A stretch of DNA of 64,000 nucleotides, from contig JAIUJO010000069.1 of the NCBI GenBank assembly GCA_023846275.1, positions 2,201,242-2,265,241 on the forward strand, read 5' to 3'. The stretch comes from Vanilla planifolia. Lineage: Eukaryota > Streptophyta > Magnoliopsida > Asparagales > Orchidaceae. Of this stretch, positions 27,920 through 43,100 are shown piece by piece. Every line of letters starts with the position of its first letter. The first letter of the stretch is position 1. Below the pieces are notes generated by a model that was not told the DNA's origin, did not search any database, and worked only from the letters and a program-made list of their open reading frames with translations. The position numbers and the translations under genes are program-made.

Positions 27920-30540
27920 TGAATGATAAGAGAAGAAATAGATAAAGAAAGAGATAAAAAGGAAACAAAGATAAGACATGTGCGAAATAATGTAAAAAAT
28001 AAAATATATTTATTTAAAAAGAAATAAATAAGACTAAGGATTAGGGAGAATGATAATAAGAGAAAGATAGCAAGAGAGAATGCATGATAGAGTAGAAGAG
28101 CTAGAATGTGCATGGAGAGAAAGAAAAAAGAGATTCATATATGAAGAGTTGTGAGTAAGAGAGAAAAAATAAATAAAAGAGTGAAAAGAGAGAAAGTGAG
28201 TGAGGGAGTGCAGTAGAACATGAAAAATAAAATTTGTAAGAGTGACAGTACAAGAAAAGATGGGAGGTAGCATCAATTTATGGAATAATGTAGATTTATA
28301 AACGAGTGAATTAGAAGGAGGTTAAGTTGATATAGATAGAGCTGAGGTCAAAGGGAGTGAAAAGTAATCAAGGGAAAGAAATTCAAAGATAAAGAATTTG
28401 ACAAGTACATAGAAAAAAGTAAAGACGTAAATAAATATAGAAGAAGAAGCAAAGTGTAGAATATATAATAAAAGGCAGAGAATGAGATTAAATATACATG
28501 CAAATGTAAAAGATTTGATGAGTAAAGAAGTATAAGTAAAGAAATACAACCAATGTGAAGAATAAGATAAAGATAGAGAAGAGAAAGAAAGAAGTGATAA
28601 TATAAAGAAGTTAAGCCTATGACAAAGAATATAATATAGAGAGACTGTATACATTGAGACAAAAGAAAAAAAGCAAAGATGAGGGACGAATAAATAAATA
28701 TTAATATAAAGGATCTTAGAGAGAGAAAGCGAGTGCAAAAGGAGAGATAAAAAAGGATAAGGAAAAAGGTATTTATGAAGCTAAATATAAAAAGAGAGAT
28801 ATAAGGTGAAACAAAAAAGAGAGTAAGAGAGACAAGATACACAAAGAGATAAACAAGAAGTAGAAAAAAATTAGATTAAGAGATAAATAAGGTAAGATAA
28901 AGAGATAAAAATAAAAAAAGAAAGGACCAAATCTTAGAGGAATGATGATAAAAAGGAAGAGATAAAAGGGGAACAAGTAGGAGTGAATAATGTAAGAGAG
29001 TGGTTAAAAATTAAATGATAGGGAAAGTGGATTACTTTGATGATTGAGGATTAAGAAAAGTAGAGAGATTTAGAATTAGAAAGTGCCTTAGAGATGAAGA
29101 AATATGGGGAAGAAGGAAAGGAGATTAAAAAGAGATAGTAGGTAGAGTACCACAAGAGATATGAGAAAAAGGACAATAAGGAGATTAAAAGGTTGAGATT
29201 GAGAGTGACAAAGATAGATTATGAGATAGATTCTTAGAGGGAGAAGAGAAAGAAAAAGAGATATAGCCTGTTGATGAAGAAAAAAGGGAGTACAAGTGAA
29301 AGAATAAAAGTGAGATTTAAAAAGATAAAGAGAAGAATTACTCAATAAAGAGTAAAGAGTTCAAATCAAAAAGAGATAATGAAAGAGTGAAAGAGCAAGA
29401 GACAAAAAAGTGAGGAGCATGAATTTAAGTGTAAGAGAGATGAAAGAGGCGATAAAAGAAGTAAGAAGAAAAAACACAAAGAGGCAAAGTTAGAGATGAA
29501 ATAGATCATAGATTAAGGAGATAGAAAAAGAGAGTAAGGGATCCACAAAGTAAATGACATAAATAATAGGAAAGGAGGTGAAAGATTCAAAAAAGAGAGG
29601 TGTAGCTAGAAAGAGTAAGTTGTAGGAAGGGAGAACAAGCAAAGAAAAATGAGGCAAAGAGAAGGAGAATAGAGTAATGAGGCAGAGAGAGTTAAATAAA
29701 GACATAGAGATAGGTAAAAGAATTGAGAGGGGGAAAGACAGCTATGATTTATACGTAAGAGAGATGAATGATAGAGTGAAAACAAGAAGAGCAAGTGAGA
29801 GGAAAAGAGAAATTAAGTAGAGTGTTCAAGATGTTTGAGACGTAATAGGACAATGATGGAGACATCTAGAAAAGCAGAAAAAAGTTGTCTAATAATGATA
29901 GAAAGAATATAGAGTAAGAGGCAAATATAAAGAAACAAATGAAACAATGGCCCAGGTAACTATAAAAAGTATGGGAAATTAGAAAGTGAGGATAGAGATA
30001 GGTGTGAAAGAGATTAAGAAAATAAGATAAAATCAAGAGATATTAGAAGCGAAAAAAATTTACAAAAAAGAGGTGACATATAAGAGAGAGTGACTAAGTG
30101 AATGATAAGTAGATTGAGTGATAGAAGGATAATGGGAGGTGAGAGAGAATGATTGGTCACAAAGACAAAAAAACACATATATAGAGATTTTTATTTAGAG
30201 AGAGAAAGAGAAAAAATATTAAAGAGATAAACAAACATTAAGATTAAGAGAGACAAAAAGTAAGAGAGCAATGCAATGAATTAGCTTTTAAAAGAGACAC
30301 TAATCGAATGATAAGGAGGACGAAGAGAGAGAGAAGCATTAGAAAAAAAAGAACAAATTAAGAAGGAAAATATCATGGGAATAAAGAGTGAAACTTCTGG
30401 GAAATAGAAGATAGAATCTATGGTAAAAAAATGTTAAGGAGAGGCACAAATTTTTTGTAAGAGAAAAGTTATGGATGAAGACATAGATAGATGGAGAAAG
30501 AGAGAATAACATTGGAGGGAGACAGAAGAGGAACAAGAAA
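27920..30540. repeat. Purine arm P5 (~2.6 kb, ~1.8 kb internal loss)
   Basis: The start of the arm is normal to about 28,290. It then jumps to sequence that in P3 and P4 lies about 1.8 kb further on: the landmark aagaatttgacaagtacat is only about 475 bp from the core edge, against about 2,310 bp in P4. The rest of the arm follows the usual order to the caca landmark at 30,445, with about 0.2 kb more missing. This unit is the shortest (4.5 kb) and the last complete one before the CA array. Confidence 0.8.
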
Positions 30541-31100
30541 AATTAATTACTAATATTATAAGACTATTATTTTGAGAAGAAAAAATAAAAAATAGTATCC
30601 TTGATAGTATATTATGAAAATTTTTAAGAATTATTAATTAATATTATAATAAAGAATTGTTTTAATAACAAGTGTTTTATGAACTTTTCTTAACAAATAT
30701 AGTAATTACTAATTGCCATTGTATTCCTTTAAAATAATTTTTATTAATACTAATTATGTTAATATTAATTCTGCTCAATTATTTTTATTATTGAATCATA
30801 TGTTAACTAAATTACAATTTGTTATTAACTAATAAAGTAATATTTGTTAGCAAATAAATTTTAAATAATTTTTACTTGTTTGAATAGCTAATTCTTACTT
30901 ATTATAATTCATTTCAATAATAATTAATTATTTTTAATGATTGATTAGGAATGAGAGACAACACTTTTTTGTAATAGTATTGACCATAACAAATAAAACC
31001 TTTTTAACCATCATTTAAGTATAAAAAGGTTATTCACATGTCAATTATAACGATAATCTTCTTATGTAAATAACTAATATTGTAAGCACAGAAATATGCA
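30541..31100. repeat. AT-rich core 6, truncated by the CA array
   Basis: The first ~560 bp of an AT core, beginning aattaattactaatat and colinear with the other cores. Homology runs through attgtaagcacagaaatatgc (compare 21,324-21,344 in core 4) and stops exactly where the other cores enter their ATT microsatellite. From there the sequence is CA-type for the rest of the window. Confidence 0.85.
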
Positions 31101-34100
31101 CGAACACATGCACACGAGTACATAGATACACACACACACACACACAGATGTGTGCATGGACACACGCACGTGCACACACACATATGCACGCCCATATGCA
31201 TGCATACACGCACACATGTACACATATAGAAGCAGACACATTTGCACATGCACATGTGCACACACGCACACACATTCATGGATACACATAATCACACACA
31301 CAAATGGAAATGCACATGAATGAACACATGCACTCATGCATACACACACAAGACTCATGCAAACACACACACACACACATACCATCACATGCATGCACAC
31401 ATGCTCACATGTACGTACTTTGCATTCACATATGCACACACATGTTAAAGCATGCATACACGCACATGCACGAACAATATGCAAAGGCACACACACCCAC
31501 ATAGACACACGTGTATGCATATAAACCAACATGCACATGCACACACACAAGTATGTAAGCATGCAAACAAGCACAAACACATCCCTTCATACACATGAAC
31601 AGAAACACAACCATGCACTCACAAATGCATATATGTGCATACTTTCACACACACTCACATACACATGCATGCATGCTTGCATGCACACACACCAACATAA
31701 ACACCTGCACATAGACACACATGTACACATGCATGTATAGACATGCACACACACTTAAGTGCACACACATGCATGCACTCAGATCATACACAGGCTTATA
31801 CACATGACATGCACACCAACACACACACAAACACACACACACAGACATGCAAACATACATGCAAATAGTCACACACCCACACCTACACACATGTCTACAA
31901 ACATTCATATGTATATGCATGTGCACACATGGATGCATACATGCATGCACATACACATGTACACATATGCACATAGATTCAAATACAAAAGCATGCACAC
32001 AAGTGAGCGTACACATATACATATGTAGGTACAAGCACTCGCACACACATGCACTCTCAAAAGCATTGTACAAACATGCTTGTGTGCATAAGACACACAC
32101 ACTCATGCATATACATGCACACAAAAGCACATGCAAAATTGTACACATACACATGCACACAAACACAAACACAAACATGAATGTATGCACATAATCTCAC
32201 ATGCAAGTAAAAACACACATACACGAATGCATCCACACAGACCCTTATGCACATAAACACATACACACATGCTTACACACTCACACACACATGCATACAC
32301 ATGCCCACACATGCACATGCATGCATATGAATACATGCACACATGTATTTAGTGCACACATAGATTCACATGTACACACACCAATGCACACACATGCAAT
32401 GACACACACGTGCATGAGAGCACACATTCATTGATGCACACAAAAGTAGATAGACGCATACACACACTTTCATAGACATGCACATAAACATACAAACATA
32501 TGTACATCCACACACACTACAGACCCAATTGCACCCATATGCATGTAGAAATACATGAACATGCACACACGAACACACATGCATGTGAACACACACTAAA
32601 GCATAAGCACACACACAAGCATGCACTTATGAATGCATGCACTCATGAACACACGTTCTTGTATTTACATAGGACATGCATATAAATACACACATGCACA
32701 TCCATGCAAACATACACATGCACACATGCACACCATTACCGACCCACGAACACACATGTAGAAACACCCACACAGCACACATATACAAATACATACCATT
32801 GAATGCACACGTTACATGTACAAACAAACACACACACATACATGCACATACACACACGCATGCATGAACATGAATGCTTGCACACATGCATACCATGAAC
32901 ACAAGCATACACCCACCCACACAAATGCACACATGAACACAAATGCACACTTACACACATGCACACATAGATGCACATGCACATGCACAAGCTCAAGCAT
33001 ACATAACACACATACAAGCATAGGCTCACACACAGAGCACATGCACATGTACAAAAAAAGGCTCTCTAACATGTACACCCATGCACCTACACACACACAT
33101 ACAAAGATAGTTATATGCACATACATGCACACACACACACCAACACACACAAACACACACACACACACACGAGTAATGATGCACCCAAATAGATGCATAG
33201 AAACATAAGCATGCATATGCATGTGCACGTGCACATGTGCATACACATACACAAGCACAAACACACACAAATACACACATGCACACACACATACACATAT
33301 GCACACACAAAAACACATGTCCAAAAATAGAAACATGCATCCACAAACACATGCACATGCACACATGCATGCACACATATGCCTACATGCATGAATTCAT
33401 AGACACTTCACATGTCCATGCATACACACAAATAAAAAAACATGTGCTCTCACATAGAAACATATGGACACACAAAAAGATGCATGCACACACACTCGCA
33501 CACACATGAACACACATACACATAAACATACATATAGGCATACACACATTCACATAGGTGCACATATACACACACATACACAAACATGCATATACATACA
33601 AATACATGAATACACACATGCACAAGCACACACATGTGCAAACATTGACAATTATAGTTGCACAAAAACCACACACATAAAAATGCACACACATATGTAG
33701 ACACATGAACATGCACACAAATGTGCATGCACTCACACATGCACAAGCACATGAACATGCACATGCACACATGCATGCTCACATGAATGCATACTCAAAA
33801 ATGTGTGCACAAGTACACACACAAATGCATGCATGTAGAAGCACTTACACAGACTTATGCACACATGATTGCATAATTGCATATTGATATGCACACACAC
33901 AAACTAACAAACATAGCACATAGGAATACAAATAGCCACATATATAGATGTGCATTCATACACACACATACATGCACACACATATGCACAAAGACATTGC
34001 ACACCCAAACCTAGATACACCAATGCACACAAACACACACATGCGTCCACACAGCCATGCAACCAGACACATAAGTGTGCATGTGCACACACAAAAACTT

Positions 34101-37100
34101 ATGCATGCACACACACAAACACACAAATACTAACATAAACCAGCACCTGAACACACACATGCATGCATGTGAACACACAAATAAACCCGCACAAACACAC
34201 TGATAAACACACACATATATGCTTGCTGGTAGACACATAATGATACACATACACTCAGGCATGTGCAAAGCCACACATACACTCAGGCATGTGAACACAC
34301 ATGCACATACATGTAAGCACACATTCACACATATGCAAGCACACACCCACACACATATAGTCACACAGACACACAAGAACATGAACATGCATGCAAACAC
34401 TAATACACATGCACATGGGAAACGTGTAAGCATATATACACACATGCATGCACTTACACACACATACACACAAACATATGTAGAGACCCACACTAATACA
34501 CACACTCATATGTGCCTGCATGCATAGACAAACATAAACACACATGCATGAATGCAGACACCCATACACACCATCATACCCATGCTTGTATGGATGCATA
34601 AAAGCACTGAATGCATGCACACACACATGCATGCATCAACACACACATTAGCACACACACACACATGTGCACACTCACAAACATATACACACTCATGCAA
34701 AACACACCCACAGACACACACACACATGAACACATGCACACAAACAAAAATAAGTATATACACACTAGTACATGCATGCACAATCATGCACAAGTGCATA
34801 CAAATACTTACACACACACACACACTCATGCATGCAAATAGATATACAAGCATGCACAAACACACATACATATGTTGCCACACATAATAGCACCCTCCCA
34901 TATGCATACCTAACCACACACGCATGTACAACACACAAGTAGATACATGTGAGTGCATTCACACACATAGTCAGATTTGTACATACACACACATGCATGT
35001 GGACATTTACACATACATAAACACTTCACAGATGCACATACACACACATGTGTACACACACATGCAAACATCTACATACAAGCACGTGCAAGCATTCACA
35101 CACATGCATGCACACATATACAAAAGTAGGCATACTCACACAAAAGCATGCATAGACATATTAACCAATGCATATACAAGAACACATGAATGCACTAGTA
35201 CACACACATAGATCAACAAATAACAACTCACGCATGAAAACTAATATATAGACACATACACACACACATGAACATGCTCTCATGCATTCATACATATACA
35301 TGTATGCACATACACACAAATATACAGACATACAAACTCAGACACATAAAAGCACACATATATAGAGGCACACAAATGCATGCATACACACATGCATACA
35401 CATACACACACATGCACGCACATAGGATCACACACACGCATGAAAATGCTCATGCTGACATAGGCACACATGCATGCATACATACACATACACACGAGCA
35501 CATGCACACCCACATATATGTGCATACACGCACACAAACATGCTTACGCATACACATGCACATAAACACACATAAAATCCATAAAACTCCCACATATGTA
35601 CACAAAAATGTGTTCAGATAGACACACGAACATTCAAGCACACGTACATTCATATAGACACATGCACATAAATAGGGACACACATGTATATACATGCACA
35701 TAGACATTTACACATGCCAAGAATGCACACATCCATAAAGGCATGCATGGACATGTGCACATAGGTACATAGACATGCACAAGTAGACACACACACACAC
35801 AACATATACATGCACATGCATGCACAAATTTGCACACACAAACACACACACTAATGCACAAATATAGACACACACTCGTGCACACACATACATACACACA
35901 TGCACACATACACACTTGTACACACACACATATGAACAAGCATTCACACATGCATGTACCCTCATAGACATATACACATATGCACAAACACACACAAATG
36001 CATAACATGCAAACTTGCACAAGTACACAAGCACTCACATACACACCTAAAACACACATATATGTCTGCATGCACACACATACACATGCATACGTACATG
36101 TACACACACATAGATTAAAACACACATGTGCGATTGTAGAGACGCACACACATGCATAGGCACAAACAAATGTGCACATGCACACACACATACATATGTG
36201 TGAACAAGAATCCATGCACACACATGCACAAATACATGCAAACACACACACCTCATACATATTCATACAAGCACACATAAACACACACACAAGTACACAA
36301 AAACACCCACACAAGCATGCAAACATACTCATCCACAAAAGCACACATACACACATAAAAACATGCATGCACAAAAACAAATGCACACCCCACACACATG
36401 CAACAACATAGATACACACACACACATGGAGGTTCACACACATGCAAACACAGTCACATAAACACAAAATCATGCACAAATGTATATACACACAAACATG
36501 GGCACACATGTACTCACATATGCATACACACACTTAAACATGCATAAGCATGCACACACAAGTATGCACATATAAACAAGCACATAAAAAGACAAACATA
36601 GGAAAATGAACACACATACATATCCACATCTATATACACATGCAAACAAACAAACATACTGACACACGCATTCATGAAAACACACACTCATGCTCACATG
36701 CACACATACACACACACATGAATCCATAGACACATGGACTCACATGCACACAAGTATATGCATGCATGCATACACATGTGCACACACCCACATGTCCCAC
36801 CTATACACACACACATGCATGCACATGCATACACACACCAGTATACACATGCATGCAACTTCTATACAAGCATGTCACCAAACACATATGCCCATAAACA
36901 CATGGATGAATGCATAGATGAACTCACACACACACATAAACACACATGCCAATGCAAAAGCACACACATGTATAGACATACAAGCATAAGAGCACACATA
37001 TGTACACAATCATGCCCACACACATGGTCATATGCACACACGTAGAAATGCACATGCTCTCACATTCACACACACAAAATGCATGCACAAAAATGCAAAA

Positions 37101-40100
37101 ACATGTGTGCACATGCACTTAGGCACACCAGCACATATGCACACACAAACACATGCACACTTTCATGAAAATGTTCACAAATGCACACACATTAACACAA
37201 GTAAGAATATGCATACATAGTCGTAAACACACACTAAAAAATTTTGACACGCATACATGAAATCAAGCACACGAGCACATATGCACACATAAACATGCAC
37301 ATAAATGCTTACATGCACAAAACACACACATACACAAACTGAAATCCACATGCACATGTACACACACATGCATACACACCTAAACAAACTCATGTCTACA
37401 TGCACATCCACATGCATACACACACATACACATGGAAACACTAACACAAATACAACCACATCCACATTCACATGCATATAGACACACACATGGAATTGCA
37501 TTCACACTGGTACACAAATAAGTACATACATGGGTGCACACATAAGCACACAAAGGAACAAACTCATGCACATCCACATGTTGACTCACATATATACAAA
37601 TGCACATGCACACACACATCCTCACAAACACATATAGATACATGACTATGCACATATTAAAACAAACACACACAAGCACACTCACCCATACGTGCATGCA
37701 CACACACAAATACACACATGCATATGCACATGGCACTTATGCATATATAAATATATAAACACATACAGAAATACACATGCACACACATCTATACACAAAC
37801 ATGCATGCATGCACACATGCATAAACATGCACATGCACTAACACACAAAAGAATTCACATGCATATATACAAAAATGCATGAATGAACACACACATGTGC
37901 AAACACACATTCACACACACTTGCACAACTAGATGGAGATAGGCACCAGCACATGCACAAATTCACACACGAGTGCTCGCATCATGGACAACCTCCATGC
38001 ACACACACATGCACATGCAACAAGCATATCTTCCCACACATGCATACTCACCCACACACACATGCACACACCAACACAAGCATGCCCATGCACACACAGA
38101 CACACGCCTACATACTCAAACACACTCAAGCTCACATACATGTTGGAACACATAAAGGTATAACTATACGCCCAAAAAACACACATGTTCACACACACAC
38201 AAACACATATGAATCCTCACACATGCACAAGAAAACACAAATACACATACATAGTCCTATATGCTCACACATACAAAAATAAGCATGCACACACCCATGA
38301 ACTCACACACAGACATGCTAACAGATTAACACAAGTACACAGATGTGCACACGCATGAAAGCACAATCGCATGCATAAACACATGCATGCAAGCACACAG
38401 TCATGCATGTATGCATGCAAACACTCATATGCACAATGACAAAATAACTTGTACACATGTACATGCTAACACATGCACACACAAATGCACATGTACACTC
38501 ACTCACACACACATGTACTCACCCATAGACACATATGTACAAAACTGCCCTTGCACACTCATGTGCACATATAGAGACATGCATGCACACACATGCACAG
38601 TAATAGACACATGAACATCCACATACACCTACATGTATACATGCATGCACAAGCACATGCACTAGCATGCATGCATACTTGTGCACACACACATGTGCAC
38701 ACACACAAACACACATATAAACATGTACATACACATGCAAACACATACAAACACATGCATATGCATATACATACACACACAAGTATGCACAAATGTGTAT
38801 GTGTGGACACACACACATGCATACACTCACACATGCACACACATAAGCATACACACACACACACACCAACAAACACATGCTTAAACTAACACATGTAGAC
38901 ATGCACATGAACACATCCATGCACACAAACTCACAAAATTATGCATGCACAAGCACATAAACTCTCACACACATATACATAAAGATGCATTTACATAACC
39001 AAACATATATAATCACAATCACATGCACACACATGCACCCATGCAAACATGTGCACCTACACTCACATAGTCACACACATAGGAACAAGCATGCACTGAC
39101 TCATGCACGCACATGCATAGTGCAAATACACTCAAGTATACACACATGTACAAATACACACATAATGACATGTGCTAACACACACATCCACATACATGTG
39201 AGCACCCAGGCACAAACATACAAACATGCCCTCATACTCGCACAAAAGCTCACAAAAAAGCACACACACGAACAAATATGCACCCACAAACATGCACACT
39301 CACACAAGCACATGTACACACATGCAAGAACACGAAGAGATCCACACATGTATAATTAAATACACAGATGTACCTAAATATACTGATGTATGCACATAAA
39401 CATTCATGTGAATGTACCCAAAGATACACACACATACACACATCTACACACCCACACACCCATTCATAGATATGTACACACATAAGGACACGCACACATG
39501 CAATCACATGCACACAAATACATGCACATACTAACATACACACATGCCCAAACATAGCCACGCATGCACATACACACACACACAAACACATACTTATGTA
39601 CACAAACTAACAAGAACACACATATGCATGTACATACACCTATACACTCTTATGCATACCCACGTACTCACACACACATGCACAAAAACACACACGTGCA
39701 CATGCAGATGTAAATAAACATATACATGTGCACACATACACAAACACGCACACAAATACACACAAACGAACGAACACACACAAACGAACACACACACACA
39801 TACAAATGCATGCACATGCACATACAGATGAACATTTCCATATACACATAGACACACTAATTCTCTCAAACACACATACACACACACACATAAACAAAAA
39901 GATGCTCACACACTCTTGTATGCATGCACACATGAGCAGAACACAAACCCTTGTGCACACACATATGCGCACACACACACAAACATAGACACAAAACAAC
40001 AAAAGGATAAACACACAAACATACACACACATAGATAAAGGAAATGGGCACACACACTCATATAGATAGACATGCACACATACGCACATACATACCCGTA

Positions 40101-43100
40101 CATGCACATCCACACATAAGTACCTACATGCACACACATTCATGCACAAGTGCACACACATGCATATACACACATGCTCACACATGCACACACACGAATA
40201 GGTACACACACTCTTGCATGAACATAAAAGCACGCACATATGCACATATGTGTACACAAAAGCACACATACAAATATGCACATACTTACATGCACACACA
40301 CATGCACAAGCACATACACACACATAATCACAAAATAGCATGTGCTCACAAACACAAATGAGTACACCCACATACACATACATGCATACAAGTAGAGACA
40401 TAGACACACAACACACATGTACACACGCCCACATGCTCAAACATAAAATACACACACACAAGCAAACACATGCATGAAGATGCACACGCCTACACATGTG
40501 CACACGTACACAAACCCATTCATTGACCCACACACACATGTACACGCATGCTTGCACAAATGCACAACATGTGCACACATGCAACCACACACACAAGAAC
40601 ACGTGGACATACATGCACACATGTACACACATGCATGCATATGCACATGCACACACACACACATACAAACATTCACTCACACTTACATGCACATGCATCC
40701 ATGCACACACATGCTCATGAAGACACAACCACGCATAAGCACGTGCACAGGCATAAGAACACACTCATACAAAAACATAAATACAAATGGACACACATAT
40801 TTACAAACACACACAGTTATGTACACACATACACATGCATAAGCTTGCAAACATGCACATGCAAGTACAAACACACACGCACATATATAAACATAAAACA
40901 ACATAGATACACATATATGCGCACATGAATGCACAAATAAACAAGTGTAATTGCATGTAAATATATAGGAACACATGCACACATACACATATATATGTAA
41001 GAACAACACATGCATGTACATAAGCACACATGCATACATGCACATACAAATACATATGTATGCACACACACACACACATTGACACATGTGTGCATGCACA
41101 CATGCACACAAATTTCCACACGCATACAAACACATATGGACACATTCACAAACTTAGCAACGTACACACAAGCGCATGCACACACACAAATGTACAAACT
41201 CTTACACATGTATACACACTTGCTTACCCACTCACACATGCATAGACATATACTCGCTAACAAACATGTGCACAACCACACACATGCATAGGTACACACA
41301 CACCCACACATGTACATGCTCATGTATACACACTAAAACTTACAGACGTGCATACAAAAACCCACACATGTGCACATAAACTCTCATATGCACATATGCA
41401 CAAATGCATGCATGAACAAACACACACATGGCCACAAGCGTGCATGCACAAGTGCATAACCAGCACAAATATGCACATACAAACATACACATGCATACGT
41501 ACAAATATGCTCCAATGCACATGCATGCACATATATGCACACAAATGCAAGGACATGCTCACACACACCCCCACACACACACAACAATTGCATGCAACTT
41601 GCATAAACACATCACACAAATGTGCACAAATGAATAAACAAATGCACACATGTTCACACACACGTGGGAACATGCACACACACGCTTGCCTGTACACACA
41701 CATATGCTTAAACATGCACATACAAATTAAAACACATGCTTGCATACATGCACACATGCAGGCATCTACATGCACATGTATGACCACATGAACATAGAGA
41801 TACACACACATGTACAACAACAAACACACATGAACACCACACACACATCGAAATAAACACACAAACATGTATACAAGCACACACACACACACAATTGCTC
41901 ATGCACACATGCAATCACACACACACTCACACATAAATGTACACACACGCAAATGCACAAACATGCAAATGGGCACACACATACATAACACACAAGCACA
42001 CACACATACACAAATGATCACAAATGCAAACAAATACACATATACACATGCACATATATGCACATAGACATGCATGCAAGCACAAACATATACACATGCA
42101 AATCCATAAGTGCATATCCACACACACAATAAATACATATACACACACATACTAGGTAAATATACACAAAAGTATGCATGCACACACACATGTTCACATA
42201 CACATGCATACACATGCACATGCATGCTCACACATGCACATGAGCACAAACACTCGCACACGCACACACACTCTCACACATCCACTACCACATAGCCATG
42301 CAGCCAGCACATGCACACATGCACATCCATGCGTGCATTAACATAAGCACAACCAAATGAAAGACTAAAGGCACACAAACAAGCATACACACATGCATGC
42401 ACACACACAGAGATGCACATGCATATGCATACGTACTAAAACACACACACACATGCACGTGCTAATGCACAAGCACATTTGCTCACATATATTGTTACAT
42501 ATGCCACACATGCCCACACATACACACATTCACACATGTGCACATGCATACACACACAAACATGCACATGCTTACAAAGACATACAAAAACATTCACATA
42601 TGTAGAAAAATGTGCACACACACTTGCACAAACACTTGCACGTGCAACACACACATGCATACATATGCATACACTCACCCACAAACACATGCACACACAT
42701 ATGCATAAGCATGGACACATACTTGCATGGAAACATACACATATAGACACAAACATACAAGTTCACATACACATATGTATGAGTACACACGCACACACAC
42801 CAACCCATACACACCAAAACATATGAACACACACACACACACTCATGAACCCACACACATGTGTGTGTGCATGTTTAAACACATACACACACTCACAAAC
42901 ATGTGTGTGGACATGCACACACATGCACCTACACACATACACAAACCCACACACATATGGACACAAACACACATACACAAGCATGAACACACCCATATAG
43001 ATGCATGTACATGCACGTGCATGTACAACCATGCATTCACACATGCACATGAATACACACACAAGAACCCACACACAAACAACATAAATATGCTCTCTCA

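Larger units (their letters stand above)
1..31100. repeat. Diverged ~6-kb tandem macrosatellite (AT core plus purine arm)
   Basis: The region repeats one composite unit at least six times in the same orientation. A short landmark close to the end of each purine arm, cacaaatattttg or a near match, falls at about 2,068, 8,036, 14,159, 20,731, 25,918 and 30,445. A second landmark, gattgatgatatt, falls at about 5,668, 11,737, 18,312 and 24,340. The end of each AT core carries a related version of ttcatatcatgtttctaatt followed by a purine run. Copies are clearly related but well diverged, so the array is old or evolves quickly by small indels. The longest unit is about 6.6 kb, and the shorter ones fit discrete deletions from it. 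I do not recognise the satellite family. Confidence 0.9.

Noticed and set aside
39640-40764. Longest open frame in the window (374 codons, minus strand), Cys/Val/Met-rich, and similar frames such as 35634-36533 and 44211-44903
   Set aside because: The complement of CA/CATG repeats spells Cys-Val-Cys-Met in any frame with few stops. Several overlapping frames and both strands are open at the same place, with no domain and no codon signal. The apparent Cys-rich pattern is not evidence of a secreted peptide.
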